DNA from: Caldilineae bacterium
GTDB lineage: Bacteria > Chloroflexota > Anaerolineae > Epilineales > Epilineaceae
NCBI GenBank assembly: GCA_020634625.1
Contig: JACKBJ010000013.1
Location: forward strand, 1-64,000
DNA length: 64,000 nucleotides
Direction of reading: 5' to 3'
Shown: one piece after another, positions 1-7,051 of the stretch
Numbering within the stretch: the stretch's first letter is position 1
How the letters are laid out: each line of letters starts with the position of its first letter
Notes under the pieces: generated by a model
Seen by the model: the letters and a program-made list of their open reading frames with translations, nothing else
Database searches by the model: none
Told to the model about the DNA's origin: nothing
Translations under genes and position numbers: made by a program

Positions 1-1
1 T

Positions 2-172
2 CGCCCGGCGTGGCTTGCCGTAGGGATGCTCAACGTCGGTATCTGGCTGGTGGCCCTTGCGCCTTTCGTAGATGCGGCGCTCGACTTGCGGCTCTTAGGT
101 CGCATCGCTGAACTGGGCGCTGCGGTGGCATTTGCCTGGCACTCTTATCCACGGGTACGTTCACTGAGGTGA
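2..172 (+). CDS. C-terminal end of a membrane protein (partial)
   Basis: An open frame enters from the left edge and stops with TGA at 170-172, giving 56 residues. The sequence is hydrophobic (WLAVGMLNVGIWLVALAPFV), then has a second apolar stretch (LGAAVAFAW) and a basic tail ending RVRSLR. This looks like the last two membrane segments of an integral membrane protein. The rest lies outside the window, so family and function cannot be judged. The other forward frames are broken or have no membrane character. Confidence 0.5.
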   Translation, partial: RPAWLAVGMLNVGIWLVALAPFVDAALDLRLLGRIAELGAAVAFAWHSYPRVRSLR

Positions 173-393
173 GTTGGGTCAGCCATCCAAACGACTCCGC
201 ATTCTCACCGTCTCAAATACCACCCTTTTGGAAACCACGAGGACTTAGCACCCGCCAAGCCCATCAGGCCCCAGCCTACCACGTTATTGGCCCGTACGGA
301 AGCCCGGGCCAGTTTGCTCTAAGGTCTCCCCTTTCCAAACAGGGGGCAGCCCTTACTGCCCCCGATACCAGGCGCTCTCGCAGCGGGGTGAAG

Positions 394-451
394 TATGTCA
401 AGGGCGCACCTGCGCGATCGCGCAGGTGCGTTCATCTCGACCCTTGACATA
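394..451. repeat. Nested inverted repeat with perfect 26-bp core palindrome
   Basis: Outer arms TATGTCAAGGG (394-404) and CCCTTGACATA (441-451) are exact reverse complements. Inside them 405-430 is a perfect 26-bp palindrome centred on GCGATCGC, followed by a 10-nt spacer (431-440). Such nested dyads occur at partition sites, replication origins and folded non-coding RNAs. The sequence alone does not say which applies. It lies about 150 bp upstream of parA. Confidence 0.75.
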
Positions 452-509
452 CGAGGGGCGACAGCCCCTTGCAGTTGAACGGGCAAGGAGCAACGGTCTC
501 GATTTGCTG

Positions 510-537
510 TTGATTTCCGGCCGGGGAACTTGATACA
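510..537 (+). promoter_or_regulatory. Candidate sigma-70 promoter for parA
   Basis: TTGATT (510-515) is followed after 16 nt by GATACA (532-537), about 63 nt before the parA start. Both hexamers match consensus partially and the spacing is near optimal. No separate operator was identified, although the large palindrome upstream could serve one. Confidence 0.35.
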
Positions 538-600
538 CTGTGGTGTTACCCAGTTTGCCTAGGACTACGCCAGACGGCCTCCCGGCAGGCTCAACGGTTC

Positions 601-1362
601 ATGATCATCGCAGTAGCATCTCAGAAAGGTGGAACAGGAAAGACCACAACGTCGATTTCGCTGGCAGCGGGTCTCGCCAAGCGGAAGCACGAAGTCCTAT
701 TGATCGACGTTGATCCGCAGGCCAACGCATCCAAGGTCGTGATTCCCGACTACTCGAGTCTTCGAAAGGAGCAGACTCTCTTCGCGACGATCCTTCAGCG
801 AAACGCCTTGCAGCCTCTATCCAGCACTGTATCCGGTCTCGACGCGGTCGCCTCGCACATCCTGCTATCCAATACGGATATCGAGCTCGCGACGGCCAAG
901 GACCATCGAGAGGCCCGACTGAAGGCCGCTCTCAAGGAGATCGCTCCTCGATACGATCACATCGTAATCGACTGCCCACCGACGCTCTCCTGGCTCACGC
1001 TCAACGCCCTTACGGCCGCCGATCAGGTAATCGTGCCCATCGCGCCAGGCTACTTCGAACTCGACAGCGTGGTCCAGCTCGGCAAGACGATCGAAGAAGT
1101 GAAGGAGCTCTTCAATCCCGAGCTCCAACTGGCCGGATTCCTCTTCACGATGGCCGACCCGACGATCAACTCGCGCACGTCGCTGAAGATTCTCCGCCAG
1201 ACCTACACTGAGAGCGTCTTCAGTACCGTCATTCCTCGAAACACGGACATGCGAGACGCGCACTTCAACAAGCAGGACGTTTTCAGTTTCAAGCCGGACG
1301 CCAAGGCTGCGCAGGCCTACGATCGGCTCATCGACGAACTCCTCCATGAGCAAGACGCTTGA
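601..1362 (+). CDS. parA: ParA/Soj-family partition ATPase
   Basis: This 253-residue protein is a ParA-type deviant-Walker P-loop ATPase, which segregates plasmid or chromosomal DNA by patterning on the nucleoid. The Walker A motif QKGGTGKTT covers residues 8-16 with the signature lysine K9 and K14. LLIDVDPQ follows at about 34-41 and VIDCPPTLSWL forms the second acidic motif. The length is typical of small ParA proteins without an N-terminal HTH. The next gene overlaps its 3' end by 17 bp and encodes a likely DNA-binding partner, so the pair forms a partition cassette. Small plasmids and integrative elements carry this arrangement; chromosomal loci usually pair ParA with a large ParB, which is absent here. 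Confidence 0.9.
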   Translation: MIIAVASQKGGTGKTTTSISLAAGLAKRKHEVLLIDVDPQANASKVVIPDYSSLRKEQTLFATILQRNALQPLSSTVSGLDAVASHILLSNTDIELATAKDHREARLKAALKEIAPRYDHIVIDCPPTLSWLTLNALTAADQVIVPIAPGYFELDSVVQLGKTIEEVKELFNPELQLAGFLFTMADPTINSRTSLKILRQTYTESVFSTVIPRNTDMRDAHFNKQDVFSFKPDAKAAQAYDRLIDELLHEQDA

Positions 1363-1777
1363 TGAGTCCGCCGTCGCCAACGAACTGAAAGGATCCTCCG
1401 GATTCTTCCGCCCGCACACCGATCGATCGAAGCAGACGCCCGGGTCGAAGAAACCATCGCGGGACTTCAGTGATCGATCAGTTCGAGGCAACCGAGGGGT
1501 CACAACACCTGCTCAAGCCGAACGGTCGAACCGAACGCCCGAACCGAACGGTCAGCCCGAACGGTCCTCCGTACTGGACGAACTCAGAAACGGCGTCGTA
1601 GAGCAACCGCTCCGAGCGACCGAGCGCTACTCCTTCGAAATCTACACCGATCAGAAGCAGCAGATCCAGAACGCCATCGCCCGGTACCAGCTCAAGACAG
1701 GTCGCCGGCTCTCTGCCAGCCGGCTGATCCGTGAAGCCCTCGACGCCCTTCTCTACCAGTTGAGCGACAGATCATGA
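1346..1777 (+). CDS. Ribbon-helix-helix partner of ParA
   Basis: The 143-residue product has a long, polar, basic and probably disordered N-terminus (residues 1-90, rich in Ser, Arg, Pro). A compact C-terminal segment contains RYSFEIYTDQKQQIQNAIAR and SASRLIREALDALL, the beta-strand/helix/helix pattern of ribbon-helix-helix proteins (MetJ/Arc/CopG type). Small RHH proteins encoded just after parA (ParG-like) bind the centromere and stimulate ParA. The 17-bp overlap with parA and the ATGA overlap with the next gene indicate an operon. Function is inferred from fold and context; no sequence family was recognised with certainty. Confidence 0.65.
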   Translation: MSKTLDESAVANELKGSSGFFRPHTDRSKQTPGSKKPSRDFSDRSVRGNRGVTTPAQAERSNRTPEPNGQPERSSVLDELRNGVVEQPLRATERYSFEIYTDQKQQIQNAIARYQLKTGRRLSASRLIREALDALLYQLSDRS

Positions 1778-2124
1778 AGGACCTGAAGGCCATCCTCAAG
1801 CGATCCGCTGAGAGCGGTCAAAACATCGTCCTCGACGGAGCAGACCTGGTAAGCCAGAGGGGCTACACGATCATCCCAAACTACGTGCTGTACACCTCCA
1901 GGCTCAGCGCCCACGCGAAGCTCGTCTACAGCGTGCTGCTCTCCTATGCCTGGAACAAGAACGCGGTCTTCCCGGGTCAGAGCCGACTCGCTGAGGAGTG
2001 CGGGCTCGGGCTGTCCACGGTGAAGCGGGCGCTTCGCGAGCTCAAGGCAGCCCAGTTCATCACCGTGATCCGCCGAGGCCTGTGCCGAACGAACGTCTAC
2101 GTGCTGCACTTCCGCAAGCGCTGA
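1774..2124 (+). CDS. HTH replication-initiator-like protein
   Basis: This 116-residue protein starts at an ATGA overlap with the preceding gene. Residues about 40-112 form a winged-helix domain: LSAHAKLVYSVLLSYAWNK, then FPGQSRLAEECGLGLSTVKR as the helix-turn-helix, and a wing ending FITVIRRGLCRTNVYVL. This pattern is typical of HTH_36/phage O-type replication proteins on plasmids, phages and integrative elements. Such proteins usually carry a tail rich in EPS/THP-type motifs. Here that tail appears to lie downstream in another frame (from about 2109), so the gene may be frameshifted. Together with parA and the RHH gene it suggests a replication/partition module. Confidence 0.65.
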   Translation: MKDLKAILKRSAESGQNIVLDGADLVSQRGYTIIPNYVLYTSRLSAHAKLVYSVLLSYAWNKNAVFPGQSRLAEECGLGLSTVKRALRELKAAQFITVIRRGLCRTNVYVLHFRKR

Positions 2125-2127
2125 GGC

Positions 2128-2173
2128 GGATGGCCCAAATAGAGCCATCCGGATGGACCAAGTTGACCCATCC
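2128..2173. repeat. Two tandem 23-bp repeats with dyad symmetry
   Basis: Units at 2128-2150 and 2151-2173 abut exactly and match at 19 of 23 positions. Each begins GGATGG and ends CCATCC, so each can form a short hairpin. They could be iteron-like binding sites next to the replication gene. They could also be repeated coding sequence: in frame 3 they encode AQIEPSGWTKLTHPDRS, like the tail motifs of HTH replication proteins. Confidence 0.6.
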
Positions 2174-2291
2174 AGATCGCTCCCTCGGATCCACTAATAA
2201 CTACAAGCGGAAGAACCAAGAAGAGGAAGAACTACAAGAGCTACGAGCTTCGCTCGTCGAGGTCCTACGGACTCAGGGCTGCAGGGAGTTC

Positions 2292-2310
2292 GAGGCTGCT
2301 CCGCAGCCTC
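2292..2310. terminator. Hairpin between convergent genes
   Basis: GAGGCTGC/GCAGCCTC forms a perfect 8-bp stem with a 3-nt loop in the gap between the convergent HTH and membrane/HTH genes. A second small hairpin with a TTC loop lies at 2243-2257. No T-tract follows either one, so terminator function is only suggested by position. Confidence 0.4.
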
Positions 2311-2321
2311 CCACAAGTAGT

Positions 2322-3059
2322 TCAGATGAGCTCCCACTTGCCATCGACCCGAATCGCCCCGATCTCGTCGCGCCAGCGGTACACCGTAGCCCGACCCACA
2401 TTCAGCCGCTTGGCCAGCTCGGTGGCTGCGATCTCGGGCTCGGTCGTGATCATCTCGATCATGTCGTCCTTGCTGCCGCTCGGATCCTGGTTCTCCGACG
2501 CCACGTGGCCGTTGCTACGGCTCGATGCCACGGAGGCGGCGGTAGCCGGCACCCGCTCAGACGGAGGCTGCGACGGCTTCGATCCCCGCTTCACGCTCGT
2601 CTCCTCCTCGACGGACTCACCAGCTAGCTCGCGTAGCGACTCGATGACCAAGAGCACCATCAGCGGAATCGCACCGCCGAGCAGCGCCGCCTTCGTCAAC
2701 GTCCAGCGGTCAAGCGTTTGGATTCGATCCCAGGTGATCGCTCCGCCAGCGAGCGACTCGAGGCTCGCGTCGTAGTTCGCGAACACGGAGGCGGCGACGA
2801 AGAGCAGCACGCCGGTGTAGAGCCGGAGGTTCCGATGACCCGACTTCGCACGAACCGCAACGGTCAAGCCGATGGCGACGACTCCCAGCTCGATCGCCAC
2901 GGCCGCGGACCAGTGGATCCAGGGGGAGCTGCCGAGCTTGACGTCGGCGAAGCCGTTGGCCACATTGTGGAGGCCCGCGCCGAGGAGCGTGATGAGCGAG
3001 AGCATCAGGGCGGCGGCCGCGGCATCCCGGCTGTAGATGCGCTGGTAGAACTTGAACAC
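2322..3059 (-). CDS. Membrane protein with C-terminal HTH domain
   Basis: This 245-residue product has about four membrane segments: residues ~14-38 (AAAALMLSLITLLGAGLHNV), ~47-70, ~80-97 and ~125-146. A polar Ser/Pro/Glu linker (150-195) follows, then a small helix-turn-helix ending the protein (EIAATELAKRLNVGRATVYR). The layout resembles DUF2637-like proteins of actinobacterial and chloroflexal plasmids and integrative elements, where a four-helix membrane part is fused to a DNA-binding tail. Whether it acts in transfer, entry exclusion or transmembrane regulation cannot be told. It is convergent to the rep-like gene and closes the mobile-element-like segment. Confidence 0.55.
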   Translation of the reverse strand: MFKFYQRIYSRDAAAAALMLSLITLLGAGLHNVANGFADVKLGSSPWIHWSAAVAIELGVVAIGLTVAVRAKSGHRNLRLYTGVLLFVAASVFANYDASLESLAGGAITWDRIQTLDRWTLTKAALLGGAIPLMVLLVIESLRELAGESVEEETSVKRGSKPSQPPSERVPATAASVASSRSNGHVASENQDPSGSKDDMIEMITTEPEIAATELAKRLNVGRATVYRWRDEIGAIRVDGKWELI

Positions 3060-3266
3060 GGTCAGCTCCTGTGGGCTATCGCGCGCCCCAGCTTGCCGGA
3101 GCAGCGCCTGCGGAGATGACCCTGGTTGACCCTAATCCTGACCCTAACCCAGTCGACACTCGTCGATATCGGCCGATACGCGCCGGATGGCGAATCGCCC
3201 GTCATTACGGGCTTATCGGCACTTCTCGACACCTAGCGAACCTCGGCGAAAGTGCCTCTGGAGGAA

Positions 3267-3308
3267 CTTTGAATCCGCCGGTCTCGGATCGAATCCCAGA
3301 ACCCTAGC
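3267..3308 (+). pseudogene. tRNA-like 3' half remnant (tRNA-Gln type)
   Basis: CTTTGAATCCGC resembles the anticodon loop and 3' stem of tRNA-Gln(UUG). A variable loop and a T-arm-like segment follow, with loop ATCGAAT (canonical TTCGAAT) and one mismatched stem pair, then AACCCTAGC. The 5' half of a tRNA is not present upstream and the 5' anticodon stem does not pair. It is best read as a decayed tRNA 3' end or an attachment-site scar at the edge of the parA/rep segment. Identity as Gln is tentative. Confidence 0.4.
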
Positions 3309-3318
3309 TCGGTGAGGA

Positions 3319-3334
3319 GCCCTCTACGGCGGGC
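3319..3334 (+). terminator. Hairpin after tRNA-like remnant
   Basis: GCCCTC-TACG-GCGGGC pairs with one mismatch and is followed by ATTT. A near-identical hairpin follows the second tRNA-like remnant at 25249-25264 and a related one follows the third at 29389-29408. This supports its being the former terminator of a tRNA gene. Confidence 0.45.
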
Positions 3335-3393
3335 ATTTCGCCCTCCACAGACCCTGATGGCCTTCGCATCGAGACTGCGGCAACATTCGGCCC

Positions 3394-6315
3394 ATGACCC
3401 AGCTCCCCACCGGCACCGTCACCTTCCTCTTCACCGACATCGAGGGCTCGACCCAGCGCTGGGACGAGCACCCCGACGCGATGCGCGCCGCCCTGGAGCG
3501 GCACGACGCCCTCATGCGACAGGCGGTCGAGGCCAGCGCTGGACAGGTCTTCAAAACGGTCGGCGACGCCTTCTGCGCCGCCTTCGCGACTGCCGGGGCG
3601 GGCCTAGCCGCTGCCATCGAGGCCCAGCGCGCCATCGCTGCTGAGGTCTGGAGCCGCTTCGGCGAGGGCTTTCCACCGATCCTCGTCCGCATGGGCCTGC
3701 ATACTGGTGAGGCCACCGAGCGCGGGGGCGACTACTTTGGGCAGCCGGTGAACCGGGTGGCGCGAATCGAGGCGGCCGGCAACGGTGGACAACTGCTCCT
3801 GTCGCGCGAGACGCGACGCTTGGTCGAGAGCGAGGGCTTGCCAGAGAGCTGCCGCATGCGCGACCTCGGCGAGCATCGGCTCAAGGACCTGCGCCACTCC
3901 GAGCGCATCAGCCAAGTGCTGATTGCCGGGCTGCCGGATGACAGCCGCCCCCTGCGCACGGCCGGCGAGATCGATGCACGCGACCGCATCCAGGTCCTGG
4001 AAGCCCATGCCGGCACGGACTCGATGTCCGGCCTGGTCCTAGACCGCAGCGTGTCGGAGACCTTCGACGCCATCGAAGTTTCGCTCCGCCGGGACTCGGA
4101 CGGAGCGATCCTCACCACCGACCAGGTCGTCGCCGCCGCCCGGCACAAGCCGGCTGACTGGCGCGAGTACCGCCTCGGCCGCGTGGCCGAGTGGAGCCAG
4201 CCCCGCTACCGCCTCGACGGCCGTTTCGTCGGCCTGACCCTGCTCATCGACCAGGGCGAGGAGGCGGCACAGGGACGTTGGCAGGCCAGCGAGGAGCGCT
4301 ACGAGGATCTGGGCGAGCTTCTGGCGGCCACGACCGACCCGGCCATCGTCGTCCTCGGCCCGCCCGGCGGGGGCAAGTCGACCCTGCTGCGCCGGCTGGA
4401 GCTCGACTCGGCTTTCGCCGGTATGCGCGCCGAGGATGGGCTCGAGGACCGCGTGACCTTCTTCATCTCGCTGAATACGTATAAGGCGGCACGGGCCGGC
4501 GAGCCCTTGCCCTTCCCGGCCGAGTGGCTGGCGGCGCAGTGGCAGGCCCGCAACCCCGGCCTGCCGGCCCTGGAAGAGCTCCTGTCCGAGGGTCGCGTCA
4601 CGCTCTTGCTCGACGCCCTCAACGAGATGCCCTCGGCCGGGGAGAAGGAGTTCCGTGAGCGGGTGCAACTCTGGAAGGAATGGCTCCAGCTGCTTGCGGC
4701 GACCAGCAGCGGCAACCGGATCGTCTTCTCAAGCCGCAGCCTGGACTACAGCCAGTCGCTGTCGACGCCCGACCTGCGCGTGCCTCAGGTGCGGATCGAG
4801 AACCTGACGGATGCCCAGGTGCGGGACTTCCTGGAGGTGTATAGTCCCGGCCGCTGGCGGGAGATCTGGGCAGCCCTCGAAGGCAGCCCGCAGCTGGAAG
4901 TCCTGCGCTCGCCCTACTTCCTGGCGCTCCTGGTGGAGCAGGTCGAGGCCACCGGCGAGATGCCGGCCGGCCGCGCCGCCCTCTTCACCGGCTTCGTGCG
5001 CCAGGCCCTGCGCCGCGAGTTGGAGCGCGGCAGCCCCATCTTCGACTCCGACGCCCTCCTGGCCAGCCGTGACCGCCGGCAGGTCTCCCGATGGCGATGG
5101 AAGGGGGACTACGATCTGCCCGAGCGAGGCCTGCTCGTGCCCGGCCTGGCCCGGCTGGCCCACGCCATGCAGATCGAGCGCGAGTACGGAGAGCGATCCC
5201 AGGTGCGGATCGATATCGACGACGCGCTGGACCTACTCGATTCCCACGAGGACGAGGCCATCGTGGCCGCCGGCGAGGCCCTGCCGCCGCTGGTCGAGAT
5301 TCCGGGCGGGACCTACCCGATTGGGGACGATGAACCGATCGAGTTGGCCGGCCTATTCGAGAGCAGCATGAACAAGGCCCATCTCCCGCGGCATGCGGTG
5401 GAGATCGAGAGCTTTCAAATCGGGCGTTTCCCGGTGATGCATGCGGAGTGGGCCTGCTTCATCGCTGCCGGCGGCTACGCGGACGAACGGTGGTGGGACA
5501 CCCACGACGCCAAGCGATGGTGGCGTGGCGAGCTGGCGAACGAGGCAGGGAAGTCCAACAATCGCTATTGGCGCAAGCGCCATCCAGAGGACGTCAATCT
5601 CTTCGAGCAGATGGTTGAGGAGGAACGCTTGGGCAACGAGGAGGCGGTGGAGCGCTGTCGCAGTTGGATGACGCTCGACGAAGAAGCCTTCGAGGCGGCA
5701 TTGGAAGCGCATTGGGCGGGCACGCGTCAAACAGAACCGCGGTTTTGGCGCGATGGGCGCCTCAATCGGCCCGCACAGCCAGTGGTAGGGGTGTGCTGGT
5801 ATGAGGCGCGAGCCTACTGCGCCTGGCTTGGCGCACAGACCGCTGTTGACGTGCGGCTGCCAAGGGAGGTCGAGTGGGAGTCCGCGGCACGCGGCATGCA
5901 GGCGCGAGCCTACCCCCATGGGGAGGTCTTCGACCGGCTGGCGAGCAACTCTCCGGCGACGCACCTTGGACGGTCCACACCGGTTGGGGTCTTCCGAAAT
6001 GAGCGGACGCCGGAGGGCGTGGACGACCTGAGTGGAAACGTCCGCGAGTGGACCTCCAGCCTCTTCGGCGAGGTTGAATTCGGTGAAGACGAGCCGGCGT
6101 ATCCCTATCCCTATGACGTGGCCGATGGTCGGGAGGACGCCGACGCGGCGCCAAGCGCAAACCGAGTGCTGAAGGGCGGCGCGTGGGGGTACTATTGGAC
6201 TGATGCTCAAGCGATTGCTCGCGCTGCCATGCGGTCCCCCGGTATGCCCGGCAACCGAGGCGATCTCTCCGGCCTGAGGGTGGCGGTGTCGTCGTCCTCC
6301 AACCCGAATCACTGA
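3394..6315 (+). CDS. Cyclase + NACHT NTPase + FGE-lectin fusion, shortened copy
   Basis: This 973-residue protein has three parts. Residues 1-~150 form a class III nucleotide cyclase with metal aspartates D15 and D58, purine-selecting K54 and D113, and transition-state N120 and R124 all present. Residues ~310-620 form a STAND/NACHT NTPase with Walker A GPPGGGKS (322-329) and Walker B TLLLDALNEM (D407). Residues ~632-973 form an FGE-sulfatase (C-type-lectin-like) domain ending KGGAWGYYW...GLRVAV plus a short Ser-rich tail. Compared with the paralogue at 25327 it lacks about 166 codons, joined at residues 629-631, so the NTPase helical region is missing and its activation may be impaired. No Shine-Dalgarno is visible, but the start matches the paralogue. 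Expected activity is cAMP or cGMP synthesis under NTPase control; the ligand is unknown. Confidence 0.8.
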   Translation: MTQLPTGTVTFLFTDIEGSTQRWDEHPDAMRAALERHDALMRQAVEASAGQVFKTVGDAFCAAFATAGAGLAAAIEAQRAIAAEVWSRFGEGFPPILVRMGLHTGEATERGGDYFGQPVNRVARIEAAGNGGQLLLSRETRRLVESEGLPESCRMRDLGEHRLKDLRHSERISQVLIAGLPDDSRPLRTAGEIDARDRIQVLEAHAGTDSMSGLVLDRSVSETFDAIEVSLRRDSDGAILTTDQVVAAARHKPADWREYRLGRVAEWSQPRYRLDGRFVGLTLLIDQGEEAAQGRWQASEERYEDLGELLAATTDPAIVVLGPPGGGKSTLLRRLELDSAFAGMRAEDGLEDRVTFFISLNTYKAARAGEPLPFPAEWLAAQWQARNPGLPALEELLSEGRVTLLLDALNEMPSAGEKEFRERVQLWKEWLQLLAATSSGNRIVFSSRSLDYSQSLSTPDLRVPQVRIENLTDAQVRDFLEVYSPGRWREIWAALEGSPQLEVLRSPYFLALLVEQVEATGEMPAGRAALFTGFVRQALRRELERGSPIFDSDALLASRDRRQVSRWRWKGDYDLPERGLLVPGLARLAHAMQIEREYGERSQVRIDIDDALDLLDSHEDEAIVAAGEALPPLVEIPGGTYPIGDDEPIELAGLFESSMNKAHLPRHAVEIESFQIGRFPVMHAEWACFIAAGGYADERWWDTHDAKRWWRGELANEAGKSNNRYWRKRHPEDVNLFEQMVEEERLGNEEAVERCRSWMTLDEEAFEAALEAHWAGTRQTEPRFWRDGRLNRPAQPVVGVCWYEARAYCAWLGAQTAVDVRLPREVEWESAARGMQARAYPHGEVFDRLASNSPATHLGRSTPVGVFRNERTPEGVDDLSGNVREWTSSLFGEVEFGEDEPAYPYPYDVADGREDADAAPSANRVLKGGAWGYYWTDAQAIARAAMRSPGMPGNRGDLSGLRVAVSSSSNPNH
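6172..6288 (+). other. Variable-region-like 3' end of FGE domain, copy 1
   Basis: This codes for the segment from GGAW to RVAV. Compared with the second copy (28576-28680), scaffold residues are conserved (GG-[AS]-W, PGNR, LS, RVAV) while the intervening residues differ almost completely. That pattern is known from DGR variable regions in C-type-lectin target proteins. No template repeat was found in the window. Confidence 0.45.
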
Positions 6316-6475
6316 CGATTCGAGCGCCGCGCCAGCGGAGCAAGGCCGACGGGGTCGCCAAGGCGCGCGATCGGCGCCTCGAGCGCTTCGGCCAGATCGC
6401 CGGGAAGGCAACATAGAGCCGGTGGAGGGGTCCGCTTTGCTGCGGGATTGCGATGCCGGGCCGTAGCGCGCCTTC
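6316..6475. other. Gap after first fusion gene
   Basis: About 160 bases between the cyclase fusion and the feoB remnant. I see no gene, no hairpin with a T-run and no template-repeat-like copy of the preceding lectin segment here. Confidence 0.4.
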
Positions 6476-6718
6476 TCAGGCCAGGAGCGCGACCAGCCGG
6501 CAGGTGAAGAAGCTCGCCCCGTAGGCCAGGGCCGTCATGTAGACGATCTGCGGCGTCGGCCAGGTCCAGCTGCCGGTCTCGCGCCGCGTGACGGCCTGGG
6601 TGGGCAGGCACTGCATGGCCAGGACGAAGAAGACGAGCAGGCTCAGCGAGGTCGGCAGGTCGAAGAGGGGGCTGCCGTTGGGCCGGCGCATGGCCGAGAG
6701 GGCCTGGGCTCTCAATGA
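6476..6718 (-). pseudogene. feoB: feoB 3' end remnant
   Basis: The reverse frame encodes about 80 residues recognisable as the C-terminal end of the ferrous-iron transporter FeoB: AMRRPNGSPLF, SLSLLVFFVLAMQCLP, then RRETGSWTW and YMTALAYGASF, finishing at TGA 6478-6476. The GTPase and core permease parts (over 600 residues) are absent. The frame breaks at about 6720, exactly where an IS5-type end begins, so insertion and later loss of upstream DNA likely truncated it. No feoA is present. The remnant should be non-functional. Confidence 0.7.
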
Positions 6719-6723
6719 CAATT

Positions 6724-6954
6724 AGGGCGTGTTTGAAAAGTCAGAGCCACAAGAGAATGGCTGCGATCGTGAGCATGGCGAGGTAGTTGTGACCACGATT
6801 CCCGTACCTGGTGGCGATCCTGCGATGCTGCTTGAGCCGGTTGTAGAGCCGCTCGACGACGTTGCGCAGCCGGTAGATGTCCTTGTCGAAGGACCCGCCT
6901 CGGTGCTGGTTCTTCTTCCGCGGGATGGTGTTGCGGATGCCTCGACGTCGAAGG
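6724..6954 (-). mobile_element. IS5-family transposase 3' remnant
   Basis: Reading the reverse strand from about 6953 to the TGA at 6743-6741 gives about 70 residues: RRRGIRNTIPRKKNQ, then YRLRNVVERLYNRLKQHRRI, ATRYGNRGHNYLAML and ILLWL. This is the C-terminal DDE end of IS5-group transposases. The tip GGGCGTGTTTGAAAAGTC (6725-6742) resembles an IS end, preceded by TTA that could be part of a target duplication. Everything upstream of the C-terminus is missing and the 68-bp element at 6955 adjoins it directly. It is a dead fragment. Confidence 0.65.
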
Positions 6955-7022
6955 TGACCTGCCCCATGTCTATTGCTCCCCGTCCTACGCCGGACCTGGA
7001 CTCACTCCAGGGGGGCAGGTCA
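6955..7022. mobile_element. 68-bp inverted-ended element, copy A
   Basis: This 68-bp stretch starts TGACCTGCCC and ends GGGCAGGTCA, a 10-bp terminal inverted repeat. A second copy of the same length lies at 25132-25199. The right halves are almost identical (32 bp, one mismatch) and the left interiors diverged. It looks like a MITE or the fused ends of an IS; no coding capacity. Confidence 0.6.
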
Positions 7023-7051
7023 CCGGTGTCCACGGACTTGGGGCAACGACT

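Larger units (their letters stand above)
173..600. other. Structured non-coding region upstream of parA
   Basis: No convincing gene is present in these 428 bases. The stretch contains several inverted repeats: 342-363 (8-bp stem GGGGGCAG/CTGCCCCC, 6-nt loop), 394-451 (nested, listed separately) and 455-468 (5-bp stem GGGGC/GCCCC). A promoter-like pair lies at 510-537. Its position just before a parA gene fits a centromere-like or replication-control region, but no iterons or known parS consensus were recognised. Confidence 0.5.

Noticed and set aside
413..422. GCGATCGC as a cyanobacterial HIP1 repeat
   Set aside because: It is only the centre of a larger palindrome, and the proteins in the window do not look cyanobacterial.
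169..447. 92-codon frame before parA
   Set aside because: No recognisable domain, it runs through several hairpins and the large palindrome, and has no convincing ribosome-binding site.
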